Shown here piece by piece: positions 40,296-51,900 of a stretch of DNA of 64,000 nucleotides (its first letter is position 1; every line of letters starts with the position of its first letter). The stretch is from Symbiodinium microadriaticum (Eukaryota > Sar > Dinophyceae > Suessiales > Symbiodiniaceae). Made by a program: the position numbers and the translations under genes. Under the pieces are notes generated by a model, which saw nothing but the letters and a program-made list of their open reading frames with translations, was not told where the DNA came from and ran no database searches. The DNA lies in contig LSRX01000331.1 of assembly GCA_001939145.1 (NCBI GenBank), positions 533,696 through 597,695 of the forward strand, given 5' to 3'.

Positions 40296-42560
40296 GCTAG
40301 CTGCGCACTATTGAATTGAACACTTGGATTTTCCATTTATTCCAAAACAGCCCCATAGGTTTGCCACCAAGTCTATTTGCAAGCTCGGTCTTGTTGCCGA
40401 ACGTGTCTGACAGAAAAGTTCCAAATGCAGCTGCTTTTTGAGCAATCCGAACTGATGTGACGCGCTGACTAACAGTGGGCATAACGCATTTTTCCTAGTA
40501 ATATTCTGAATGCCTTCCGATAGTATGCAGCAATCGATGTATGCTCTGAGTGTTGGCCCCAAAAATGAGGGTGCCATCCGAATGTAAGACCTCGGAGAAA
40601 TTTTATTCCATCATTGCAGGTTCCATCTGTTGAGGGCTTCCAATTTGTCTTCTTGTCCACAACTCGGCTTTTATGTTTGTAGAGAGTGCAAACATCACTA
40701 AGGTAAATAAGGAAGACACCCTTGGCGAGTCCCTGTCTACTGAGTACCGATCCCACTTCCGAGCATGTCACTTTGAACCGAGGTTTCGAATAAAAGCTTT
40801 CTGTCAAGTTGTAAATTCGAAGGGGACTTTGAACCGTCTCATTGAGTCCTTTATCAAACGCTTTCTACTATCAAGGTACTTCCTGACTTTTTCTGAAATG
40901 TCTTGCAATATTCTTGCTGCAAACATTGCTTGACTTGCGCTATTGCCTTTTCTGAACCCATATTGAGTTGCCATGAGTCATTCGTCTAGGCCCTTATCAA
41001 GACACAATTTTCACAAGGCTGCAACAATTTTATAGCACGCCTTCAACAATGATATTGGTCTATAGTTGACAGTTTTGAAGCATCCCCTGTCTTGTAGATT
41101 GAAACAACCACTGCATGTAGATGAAAGGGGTCCATATTACGTTGTCCGAGACATACGTTCGATGCGTGAAGTAGCTGCTTCTTGTTATCGTCTTCCAGCC
41201 ATTCAAATAATAATAATAATAATACTCTTAGGGATACCGTCATTGCCTGCCATTTTGTTCCTCTTGACTCTGCAAAAGTACATAGTCCAACTTCACTATT
41301 GTGAAATCGGAATCATCAATCATGGGGAGTTCTCACGATCCGGCCTTTGGTGCTGATTGTCTTTTGCCTGCCACTGGACCGATTCCGAACACTCGGCAGC
41401 TTTGTGTGTGTATTGTTTGTATTGGACATGTTTACAGCTGATGTCTTCAAATTTTCATGAAACTTGGAGAAAATTCACCCGTCCATCCCATTTGAAACCA
41501 ACTCGTCTAATAGCGCATCTCCTTGTGCTCGTTAAGTGATGACTTCCTGACTGAGTTGGTTTGCCATATCGTCATCTCCATTCTCAGCTGCCTCGCATTT
41601 ACACTCAAGCAACGTCCATATTCGTATTGGGATATATATATATATATGTGTATGTAGGATCTTTTCTGTTCGGGATGTTTCTTCGGCAAAGCTGCGCAAC
41701 TTCTCCTGATAATTTCGTTTGTTCCAGAACAGTAGTTTCAGGGTTGTTGAGTATGTCTGGAGCGCTCGCAAGATGTCTGATCTGGTCATTTGACAGCGGC
41801 TGGTTCTTGTAGTAGGGGTTCGAAAATGAAGAATGCTTGGCCTTATTGTTGTATCATGAGCCTTCAACTTGAATATAACCTCAGACATCAGGAGCTTATG
41901 ATCTCCTTCCGTTGTATGGACATAGGTTGTGGAAACATTCGTGATCACGTTTGTCCTTTCGTCATTAATGCGTATGTAGTCATATAGTCCATCTGTGCAT
42001 AACTCCGATTGCCATGGGGCCTTCCAAGCTCTTGCTCCAAATTTTTGGTGTAACTAACTGTTCTTCCGACTTATCTTTAAAGGTATTTCGTGCGTGCGCT
42101 TAAGCATTTAGATCGTTTGTGAAACAAAACTCATAAAGTTAAACCGATATTGAAACTGCGCCTTATTGAGACTGGCTAGTGAAACATACGATGCACCGCG
42201 TGTGTGTGGGCCAATAGCACCCCGCTGCCAGCTCAAATGGTAAAGCTCTTACAATCCTTGCATTACAGTTCCAAGAACAATTTTGAGTAGAGTATTTGTA
42301 CGTCGCACTAAGAGTTTCCATAAGCTCATGACAATGATCTGTGAAGCATTGGGCTCCGAGCAACAGGCGTGTGGAGCATGGATCTAAATTATGTTCAAGT
42401 TGAATACCCATACTACGCGCACTTATCTGTTGAACGTTTTTGACATATCTTGCCATCCTTTTCGATATCACAATACCTACAACCTTGTGCGCTCGACAGA
42501 TCCAGCCTTATATTTCGTTCTTAATCGGAGATGCTTCAGGACCAGTACATGGTGTATCGT
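40296..42560 (-). pseudogene. Relic LINE: endonuclease and RT core
   Basis: Read from 42560 downward on the - strand. G-I-V-I-S-K-R-M-A-R and S-A-R-S-M-G-I-Q-L (about 42485-42395) match the middle of an AP endonuclease domain. Y-D-Y-I-R-I-N and T-T-E-G-D-H-K-L-L (about 41980-41900) match its C-terminus, with G-D-H in place of S-D-H. Then come V-V-V-S-I-Y-K-T-G-D and, one frame over, P-I-S-L-L (41110-41045), Y-G-F-R-K-G-N (about 40967), S-F-Y-S-K-P-R-F-K-V-T near 40800, and thumb-like sequence ending V-F-N-S-I-V-R-S at 40300. Motif order is that of a LINE RT, but the stretch holding both catalytic Asp boxes is missing or unrecognisable. Many stops and frameshifts are present. Confidence 0.75.
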
Positions 42561-42936
42561 TTTGAATTACTGTTGATTTTGGTTCTTTGTGGGCATAGAA
42601 CATATATGCTGTGTTGGCGCATTGCGTGAATAACACGTTCGCGCCTCGATATAGACGAAAGCCGTTTTTAATTGAGCGTGGCCGCAATCATGTCTCGCAG
42701 GCATGATGGTTCAAACACGTCCGTTTGAAAGGCTGAAGTCTGTATGCGGTCGCTTTGTGAGCTATAACTGCGCTTTTGGCAGAACAAATAGTTCGTTGAC
42801 AAGTCGTGCACACTCGTTTCATGGGCAAACAAATGCCATTGACTTGTCAAATCAGTTGCTTTTTATTGCAAAAGCCTCTGCCGCCGCACCAAGGGCCGAA
42901 GACCAAGGTGGGTGGGAGGGCCACACCTACGCAAAG
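42561..42936. other. Between relic LINE and element B
   Basis: No gene is recognised. Position 42561 is an approximate limit of the relic. Confidence 0.3.
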
Positions 42937-43008
42937 TCGAAAGTTCTTGAGACAAAAAACATTCGATGCATTCGCTCGCAGAACTCTATGTTATGGCTAA
43001 CGAGCAAG
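42937..43008 (-). repeat. Element B direct repeat, left copy
   Basis: 72 bp, aligned with 47041-47116 by a near-continuous match: TCGAAAGTTCTTGAGACAAA, ACATTCGA, CTCGCAGAACT, TATGTT, TGGCTA and CGAGCAAG all occur in order with one small indel. Flanking bases differ on both sides. Confidence 0.8.
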
Positions 43009-43445
43009 TTCTGCATGCTCACATTCCGCTGCACCAAAAGAGCAACAGACTGCACTACCGAAAGCGATACCCTCTTTTGTGCTGCAACGGTCAACAGTGT
43101 GGATCGCCGAAGGTTGTTCGTTCAAAAAGAAGCACCTGCTTCCGAATGGAACGCTTCGGGCATTGGACAAGCCTCTGTCGCCATAAAAACCAAACAGCTG
43201 AAACACGACAAAAACAAACCACATGCAGCGAGTGTCGCACAGTAGAGGCCTAGTCCAAAGGGAGCCGATCGCAGTGTTTGGATCCAATCTTGCCTCATGG
43301 GCGCGAAACTGTTAAATAAGGAAACGCAGGTCGGCTTCATGACCACCCAATTTCCAAAAGCCCCACTGTACCGGGCTTTCACTGTTAGGCAGCGACATTC
43401 AGGTCGGATCGCCCAATGCAACCATCGGGGGTTTAACCCGCTTCT

Positions 43446-44364
43446 TCAGCTACAAAAGGTAGCTCCCCACGGTCGAATAGGTATTCGTGGCCGGTAACGG
43501 AGAGTTTGTGCTTCCAGCACTGCTCCCCGTCTCTGCTCGCTCAGATGACTCGGCTGATCGGCTCGTGCAGGTTGATCTACTGGCCGCCCGTCAGCGGTGG
43601 TAGATGCCGGGGCCGAAGAGCTCGTTCCGGCGGTTGACGAGGCAGCCTTGGGTGGAGCACCAGCCGGCTTCGGGACCTCCACAGCAGGTGAGCCAGCGGA
43701 CTTTGGAGCAGTTCTAATCGATCCGGCCGCTTCAGCAAGTGGAGACGCTGAGATCTTCCGAGGCTCATCATCGGCTGCAGGGTGCGAACCGTCTGAAGTG
43801 GTGTCGCCCTGGGCCGTACAACGCCACTGCGCCATGTGTGACCTGCTGCAGTTCGGCGCGGGTTCCGTGGCAAAACCCGTAGGTGTGTAGCCGACGAGGA
43901 GCTCGCAGCTGGGAATGGTGTGCAAAGTGCGAGACCTCCTTCCTTTTCCAGCCAAGTAAGCGGCCTTCGCCATTGGCCCTGGTCCAAAAGGTGGGGCCGT
44001 CGGCGTGGCAGAGTGACAGCCGGCTCCGTGAAGTCCATGGGCTCGGAGTCTTTTTTGCTGGGGGCGGTGACGCCACGACATATGTCTTGTGTGCGGGCTC
44101 CAGATGAAGAAGCTCGGGGCGGCAGCGCCTTTGACGAAGTGCTCCCTCCCTTGCCCTTTCCTTTCGGAGAAGCTCTGGCTCGGGGCGTGGCTGTCCAGGC
44201 GGCGGATGAGCTGGTCCTCCGGTTCCAGTGTTGGCCATCATGTTGTCGTGGAGAATTCTAAGGCCAGGGTTGAGGAGGATCTCCTTCGCGCTGCCAAGAG
44301 CTTGCATTCTGAGCATGGCACTCTCTCCGCCTCCAAATGTATCCTTGTCGGGCTGCATCTGCAC
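43446..44364 (-). pseudogene. Element B region downstream of recombinase
   Basis: On the - strand, frames 44364-43768 and 44081-43446 follow the recombinase. One part reads G-R-R-S-R-T-L-H-T, then L-L-V-G-Y-T-P-T-G-F, and is followed by an Ala/Pro/Ser-rich tail. An 'S-G-T-L-H...C-G-Y' pattern after the recombinase is something I recall from dinoflagellate DIRS-like proteins; this is memory-based. It could be the C-terminal domain of the same polyprotein or an unrelated exon. Confidence 0.35.
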
Positions 44365-44479
44365 AGCCTTTCACTTCTAGGCCTCCATCACCTCATTCAT
44401 CTTCATCGGCGAACCAGGAGCGATGTCCAAAAACTCCCAGGCACTACCCCATTGCCGGGTCCAGTCGCGGAGTTGACTC

Positions 44480-45474
44480 CGGCCTATTCCAGCTCCACGA
44501 GGAGTCGAGGAGCATCGCCACGTTCCGCGATGCGAGGCAACGAAAGGGTGGTGCGCCGAAAAGAAGAGAAATACGCTTGCTTGAGCAGAGAAAATTCGCG
44601 AACAAACGTGTCACACTCCACCGCACCGCACGTCAGAGCTACTACCTTGAGCATGCTGCTGGGGTTGCACTGCAAAACAGGTCGGGAAGTGAGCATGTTA
44701 CGTGATCTACCAGGCGCAACAGCAAGGTCAGTGTAAAGGTGAGCGTGGACTGCATCAGACTTCCAGCCCCCAAAACGCTTAAGTCTCAATAGTAGTTACT
44801 GCCAACATAGCCGCGGCACCTTCGGAGGCTGCGCGACGCGACCAAGTGTGCTGGATGCCCGATGCCCACAGCAGCAAGCCTCAGAACTTCCGAGATCCCT
44901 TCCCTAGAGAAGCCTATGCCTTGCTTGCCCAGCACAGACAGGAGAGCTAGGATCATGAACCCACAGAGGGTTGAGGCGGGCACGCTCCCTAAGGGCCTTG
45001 ACGGGACATATCGCCTGTAGCAGCCTGTGGCATGTTGAAGTCCAAGATGCCCCCTCCCAAATTGGTCTCCTTTAGAGCTCTCAACTGAACAGCAAGAGAA
45101 TCAGCTTCTTGGGTGGGACACTGGTGACCGTCCTTAAGAAGTCCTTATCGCTCCCTCCAAACCCGAAAAGAGACACTCAGCAAGTCAACCGCAAGAATAT
45201 ACTCGGAGGCCCTAAGCATGCAAAACCAGCCAGAGCTCGGCGCTCGGCGGTTCGACTCCAGGTAGGCTTTTTGAGCCAGCACAGCATCATCGGTGTCACC
45301 GGACCTACGTTCGTGATGGGCGCGCCATCCCAGAGCTGAACCCTCACCGCCAGGGGCGGCTAAAAGGAAGCGTATTCCAGAGAGTCGTTGTTTGATGCCG
45401 TAGGCGGTGCGACCCATGTTTTGGTGCAGAAAAGCCACGAACCTGAGCAGCCAACCTTCGTCTGGGTGGAACAC
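44480..45474 (-). pseudogene. Tyrosine recombinase of element B (remnant)
   Basis: The - strand frame 45474-45145 gives an N-terminal SAM-like helix bundle (L-L-R-F-V-A-F-L-H-Q-N) leading to W-F-C-M-L-R-A-S-E-Y-I, whose Arg (about 45213) is the first catalytic Arg. Frame 44983-44786 gives H-P-A-H-L-V-A-S-R-S-L-R-R, where the usual H-x-L-R box reads R-x-L-R (about 44833). Frame 44789-44484 gives L-K-R-F-G-G-W-K-S-D-A then H-L-Y-T-D, supplying the Trp/His position and the Tyr nucleophile (about 44735). Loss of the His and two frame changes mean it is inactive. Confidence 0.7.
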
Positions 45475-45779
45475 CCGTCCCGGACATAAATAGGCAGCCC
45501 GTTGCTTTTATCAGGCGTTGTAAGACTTTCGACTGAAGTCGGCGAGTTTGCTAAGGACCGCTTCCTGACCAACTTGGTCCAACCAAGGCCCCCCCTTTTG
45601 GCCTTGGGTCAGCGAAAAACTTGTCCCTCTCTTCTCCCAATAGCACCGGACTAACTCAACCCCTGTAGGGTTTTTCCGATTTCCAGGCCCTCCGCCCAAT
45701 TGGGTGTCGCGATCAAGGTTCCGTTTCGTGAGCCAAACCTCTGTAACTGCTGACGAGCCTCTTTTTCCTCCGGATCCAA

Positions 45780-46490
45780 GCAGTCCCCGACGCGCCGGAG
45801 GCCAGAGATTAGTTGGGACTCCTTGAGCCCGGACGAGCTCCTTCACACTGAGAGGTCTCACTTCGCCGCCTTCACACGGAATCAGCGTAGCAGAGGGGCC
45901 TCTGAAGTCTTTGGTGGGAAGCACAAAGGCACACGGGACTCGTCATCTTGTGTACCAGGCATTAGGGCGGAACACCGCCCGGACCCTTCAAATGTGCGAA
46001 AGGGTGCCGCAGCCAAGGGTTTGCGGTGGTAACAATGCCGGGCTCTTGCACAAGCGTACCGGACAGAGGCGTGGCGCCTTTGACTGTACCCGGGTCAAGC
46101 GGAATAAGCCTGAATAAGCTGCATCGATTGGGGCGGGTTTGCCCGGAAATACTCCAGGCCTCCTTCCTTCCAGCAGAGTAGGAGGTTGCTACGCCTGGCA
46201 ATGACGGAACCAAGCTGGGAGCTGACATATGAACACAGGCGGACTTGCCCGAACACATCCATGAGGCGGGCCTGCAACGCGCCCACATCGAACTGTGGCG
46301 AGGGCAACCAATAATCTAAGGATCTTAGCAAAGCGAGATCGCTGGAGGCCTTTCGGGCCCTGCAAAAACGTGAACCAGGCTCGTGGACGCTTACCAGGTT
46401 CCCAGGCCTTGAAGAGCTTCAGGGCAATAACACAGCTGGTGACCTCGAGTTGGTCCTCGACGTGAAGGACTTCCCAAGGCTCCCGCAAAC
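45780..46490 (-). pseudogene. DNA cytosine methyltransferase C-terminal remnant
   Basis: On the - strand, P-S-A-T-L-I-P followed by R-P-L-S-V-K-E-L-V-R-A-Q-G-V-P (45897-45814) is the motif IX/X end of C5 cytosine methyltransferases ('R.LT..E.ARLQGFP'). Upstream, V-S-S-Q-L-G-S-V-I-A-R-R-S-N near 46215-46170 fits the motif VIII R-x-R region. The catalytic Pro-Cys motif IV and the E-N-V motif VI are not seen, so only the C-terminal part remains or the rest is scrambled. C5 methyltransferases transfer a methyl group from S-adenosylmethionine to cytosine. Position between RNase H and recombinase suggests it was part of the element's polyprotein. Confidence 0.55.
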
Positions 46491-46659
46491 CAATTTGGGT
46501 TTCCCATGAGTAAGCTGCCGTGCTACCTGAGAGTGTGTATCGTACACCAGGGCAGAACGCCTTGCATCTTGCAAGAACTGTTCCCAGTACATTTCAGTAG
46601 TGCTTTCTTCCCAGCCTTCGGCAAGGAGCTGAGCTCGGACGACCCCCAGGTCTTCCCGG

Positions 46660-47075
46660 CTTAGCCAATCCGCCAGTTGGTCCCGATGAGTCAGAGTGCA
46701 GATGGGATGAACAGTATAGATCTGTTCTGCCTCAAGTCTTCGCACAAGACGGACAAGCAGACTTGCAATCCGATTGCCCGGCCGCCGTTTGCGCAACCAC
46801 GAGCGGACATTGGCGTTATCAGTGACGTAGAGGATCAGGTCCCCCATCCAGTGGGGGCCCGGATGACATGCCAGAACGACGAAAGCCAACAGCTCCATGA
46901 TGAAGGCCGGTGAGGTTCCCGGGGACGAAGTCCACCTCTCAACGAGGGTCACGTCCAACAAACAGTGGTCAGCGAGGGCTACCACGGAGTGAACCTTCAT
47001 GGCACAGTCCCTGATACCAAACCTACACTGGGCCACTGGGTCGAAAGTTCTTGAGACAAAACACATTCGACTCAT
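46660..47075 (-). pseudogene. RNase H of element B
   Basis: The - strand frame 47075-46419 contains the later RNase H motifs: M-E-L-L-A-F (Glu near 46895), Y-V-T-D-N-A-N-V (Asp near 46820) and Q-L-A-D-W-L-S-R (Asp near 46700). T-D-N and A-D-x-L-S-R are typical of DIRS and gypsy-type RNase H. The first catalytic Asp would lie upstream of the repeat at 47041 and is absent. Confidence 0.75.
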
Positions 47076-47116
47076 TCACTCGCAGAACTAATTATATGTT
47101 CTGGCTACCGAGCAAG
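47041..47116 (-). repeat. Element B direct repeat, right copy
   Basis: 76-bp partner of 42937-43008 in direct orientation, immediately upstream of the RNase H remnant. Confidence 0.8.
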
Positions 47117-50100
47117 GCTCCCATCAGTTTACTGATTTACTAGACATGCAAACCTGAACAGAAGCCGTGACAATCTGAAGCCTTGAGCCTTCTCAGACTA
47201 CGAACAAGCAGACTTCAGGCAAACAAATCAACGTGGAGGCATGAAACATCTCGAGTCTCGAGTCATGGATTTTGCACAATACTGCAAACACTGTGGAAGA
47301 TACTGCAGACAGACACATTGAGCTGGCATGGCACTCGGACAATCTCGTGCTTGCACAATGAGAACATGCACGAACTCGATTTGCTGCCACCGGCTGGCAA
47401 TAAGACAAATCATTCATGACGTGTTGATTCTGAGTTCAGAAGACTGCTAAACCATGCCAACACGATGACCACGGAAACTGTGGATGCTTTCAGGATAAGA
47501 CATGTTATGGTGATGTTGGAGGTCCTGCTGCTTGGGCATAGGCTCGTGAATGAATCTGTGGAAAATAAACTCCACCTGCTCAGAAATGAACAATGGAATT
47601 CGAACCGGCTAGTAAGCTCAGCTCCTTCGACGACTCCGCCAAGCGTTTCGGACCCCAGAACAAAACTTGTTTCTGGGGTCGTGGAGGCATGCATAGAGGG
47701 AGTCGTGCAGTACCAACTCGTCTGCAGAATTTCTCCCCTCATCCTGTTAGCGTGTGTCCCTGCCTACAGTATGTCTGCCCGAACCCGACAGTATCTCTGT
47801 TTTCATGTCCTGCCCCTTCTCGAAGTCGCTGGCCGTGTCATAGCGTTCAAGGCCTCAGTTACAAGGGCAAGTATGCCGCACGCCACACACCCGACGCGAA
47901 GCCTTGAGGGAAAGACTGTTTTCTCGCAGAACGAAAAATGGTGTTTTGACCTCCAACTTGGGCGGCTATGGGCGTTGAAGGCTGTAGAAGCGCTAAACTC
48001 TGCTGCCACCTGGCCCTTGCGCTCAACATTGAGGTACCCGGAGCATAGGACCTTCCAAGACATGGGACAGCTTCCTGTGAGGGGTTCACCTCAACCTTCG
48101 AAAGAGAGCAAGCACGAAGATTTTGCATCTTGCTGAACTCGCGCGACACCACAAACAGACAGTGCAAGCCCAAGCAACCGAGGGGGACGATGTGTCACAA
48201 CCACCTGCGGCAACAAGACGGGTTCGTGGCTCCTCACTGTCTGCATCAGGGCTCCTCACTGATGTGCAAGAGAACGCCCTAAACTGGTGTTTCTGGTGAA
48301 ACTGTCTCTGCCTTTCCAGCCAGCGCGACCGGAACGGCCGTCTTATCTTGTGAAGGCATACCATGGCCAATGCCACGTGCGATTGTCACTTCCACTCTCA
48401 GATAGTGACAAGCCCAAACTCCGAAGAATTGCTAAGCTGCCTTTGTTTCAGAGACGTCAAGCTGCAAAACCCATGGACTTTGGGCAATCAGTGAATTCCA
48501 CACCGTGTCTTCAAAATGCCACTCGGGTCGGTGAGGTCGTGCGTTGGCCACAGACACCTGTCCGATGCTGACGCTCCGATACTGAACTGCTATGCATGGC
48601 TATGCCGCTATGGTCCGCTATGCTGATACCTCTTGTCTCGGAGCAGGGATGCGACTCCGCCACTGAGCCCAGCTGAAAAACTGATAGATCGACTTTCGAT
48701 CTCCAGAGCAGGCCACACGAGCACCAAACAGACACTACCCGCATCTACCCAGTATTCCATCGTTGAGCGGTGGCTCTTTGCTCCGAGCACGCCGGGGCAG
48801 CTTCTGTCACAAGCCCGCCAAGCTCAGGGTGCTGTGACGTATGAGGAGTCAGAGTACGTAGCTTCCTGCTACACTGAGTGTAGACTTAGACATAGAACAT
48901 CTCTGCATACAGCATCTCCGCTCGCCGCGGATTGCGTACTCAGGCAGCACACATACCAATCGAAGCCGTCGCAGTCGCATTGATATCCCTTCCTTTGGCT
49001 TCGACAAGATGAGAAGCTGCCTACACCCCTGACTGAGTGCTCGTGCAGGCTTTCAGTCTGCACGCTCCTGCGGCGAAGTGATGATCAAGCGTCGCAGTTG
49101 TGCAAGAGGCTGCTGGGAGCTTTACGGGTCCTCGTCATCACGCCACATCATGTCCAAACGACCCGCCGCCGTATGCACTGCCCGCAGCGATGCAACTGGC
49201 TCTTCCTCCAAACCCAGTCCAAGGCCTACTGGGGGTCTGATTTGCATGCTGCACTCTGCAGTTGCTGCATGTGAGATTGGGCATCGGTAGAGACAGCGAC
49301 ATGTCCTCGCAAGCGAGGTCGATGAACCTCAAAACAGACGTTTCGCAGCTGCCCCGGATCCATGGTGCATGCACTGCGAGATTCTAGAAGGCAGTCTTTG
49401 ATCGCTCCTCCCTGGCCACGTCATGCCCAATGTCAGACGAACTTGATCCCAAGGCTTGCATGTGCATGCTCTTTGCGACTTGGCAGCGTGTTCTTCACGT
49501 AGACGCCAGTTCCAAACGTATCTCGCCACCACATCATGCTCATGCTAGTCGCAACAGCTGCATGGCATGACATGACAAGGCATACAACAGGATAGCACGG
49601 ATCGACAGAGTACGGTGGAACGTGGACCGGGATGTTGCCAAGGACTCGTCCCAGCAGGAGCAGTACTTGATAGAAGCTGGCAGCAGAACGTTAGAGGCTT
49701 CCGGTGATGCCTTGCGAAAAACGGCTTTGGCCTCGGCTTCAGGTTTGGAGGGAGGAGGGGGGTTGGAGGGCTGGGTCGTTTCATTGAAGCTCGAGGCATA
49801 GCCCAACAGGACAGGGACACAAATGAGCCCGGTCTGGGCCGCACGCGAGGAGTGAACCTCTTACTAGCACTTCATACCATCCCAAAACGTACTATTCTGT
49901 TGCATTCCGTGGCCTTCTGTGACCTTGCACCATATCGCACGATGCATTGCGCTGCACAATGAGTTGCGCGATACGTGCACGGCGTTGCATGACATCGTGC
50001 TCGGATTCGTTAAGCTGCAGTACATAAGGTCAAAAGGGATGACACATCATCACACAGGACTTCGTTGCACTACGCTGTGCTTAACACGGCGTTCCATTGC

Positions 50101-51900
50101 TTTGCGCTCCATTGCAGGATAGTGTTGTCCGTTTCATTCCACCGCACGACCCTGAATCGGATGGCCCTGCCTTTCCATGACATGGCGCGGTACAGTTTTC
50201 CATGCTCAAAGAATATCATTACAGTTGTTTTTTGCTGGATTTCCGCAATTACATTCCTAACCACTACATGCATCAACTACTCATCAACTACATGGCGTTA
50301 CATTGCATTGCACGGCAGTTGTGTGCACTGTCTGTCTAGAACATGTTCAGGTGGATAGTTACGACAGTTACGGTTATAGGATCCTTATAGAAGGTCTACA
50401 TACGTTATAGAAGCCTTATAGAAGCCCTAAATACCCTAAACTCCCCACCTGCAGTTTCCTTTAATTCTGCTTTTGGACGACAGCGACACATGACGAACAA
50501 CACTCATGCTTTTCGCATCTTTTCGCATTGTTTTTGATTCGACGTTGCCCATCACCATGCACTACATCAGACGGAAGGGCCACAAAACAAAAGTATTTTT
50601 TCAGCGCCTCCGTAAGCTTTCCCCACTTGGCCGTGCGGACAGTAGGGCACAGAAGCGCGTGACTCGAACCGCGCGCACCTTGCATTACCGTCACCTACCA
50701 TGCACTACCTCAGCAGACTATCAACAGATTCTGGCATAGCGCCGCGCCAATACCAAGCTTCGCAGAATAGATTTGCCATGTGGAAATGTGATACATACCG
50801 CGACCACCCCATAAAAGACCCAGCACAGCAGGGAACGTGCAAGGGATGGCAAGATGCAGTGTAGAACAGCAGAGCCGAGAGTAGCACACATCCTGCATGG
50901 TGCATTTGTCCTCGCACTTTCCCAAGAGACTACGACAGTAAGACACGCACACAAATGTTCCAGTCGAACTGGAAACTCCAATAAAGTTACATCAAAAAAC
51001 TGCAACAAAGTACGACGCTGTAGGTAGGTGTTGTAACTTTGCTGCGACATGCTGTGGCACGTTGTATCAGAATTGCCCAGGTTGACCTGCCTGACGCAAG
51101 CTCGTGTGCCCTCCGCAGTAAGGGATTTGCACCGGGCCTGTCACACCATAAAGTGTCACTCGGCAAGTTGCGTGCACACGTGGCAGTAGAGCAGAGGCCA
51201 AATGGATTAGAATTAGAAAGTACTCGAACGAAACTCTCAGGGGCTGGCAGGCCGCTTGCGTGCGCCAAGTCTGACCTCGCAGCAAGGTATGAAATATGAA
51301 ACACGTCTCTTCCTTTGAGTTTCAATACATCTCTCGGACAGTTTCGCTCTCTCGGGTCAATGTATAGTCTGCACTGTGGCACTTAGGCCTTGAAGACGGT
51401 GTGGACTGTATTGGTGGGATTTGGTGGAGACCTTGCGTCCATTCTCGTTCATTCTTGCCGGGATTGGAGAGCTTCTTTAACTTCCCCAAACATGCATTTT
51501 CGTGCTTCGGTCTACAACATCTGTTATCAGGTCTCCACTCCTCCAATTTCGACCCACCAGATTCCTGCTAACTTCGCACTCTGGTGCCCTGCGCCGTTAT
51601 TTTTTCACGGACAGATGCCGGCTCTGCTCCTTTCCAAGCTGCGTGCGAATGTTTTTGGCGCAGGTGTTTCGTCCATGGCCGCCGCAACTCCTTGATGCGC
51701 TCCCGCCAGTTTTTTTTTGCAGCTACCTCCCATGTGGTATCCCACCTAGACGGGCTCGCCGGTGCCGACTCCCACTCCGTATTTTAACTACTGTGCTTCC
51801 CCTTGTCATTGCAAGGGATGCTGCATGTTGCGCCAGGGAACGGTGCTCTGAACACGAGGCACTCACCTAACCTCGAATAGCACGCTGCACTGAGGTCAAC
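47117..51900. other. Intergenic or intronic, nothing recognised
   Basis: The longest frame (47465-48136, +, 223 codons) has ordinary composition but no motif. Region 49900-50340 is rich in TTGCA/TGCAC variants (GCATTGCGCTGCAC and similar), a loose repeat without a clean period. Positions 50375-50440 carry short TTATAGAAG and CCCTAAA repetitions. Confidence 0.3.

Larger units (their letters stand above)
42937..47116 (-). mobile_element. Decayed tyrosine-recombinase retroelement B with methyltransferase
   Basis: Between two direct repeats (42937-43008 and 47041-47116), the - strand carries, in order, RNase H (about 47075-46660), a cytosine-methyltransferase C-terminal part (about 46490-45780), a tyrosine recombinase (45474-44480) and a Pro/Ala-rich tail (44364-43446). 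RT/RNase H followed by a recombinase is the DIRS-order plan. Retroelement-borne cytosine methyltransferases have been reported in Symbiodinium (de Mendoza and colleagues, 2018). Gag and RT are missing, and the right-hand repeat abuts the RNase H, which points to an internal deletion. Frames are broken throughout. Confidence 0.65.
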
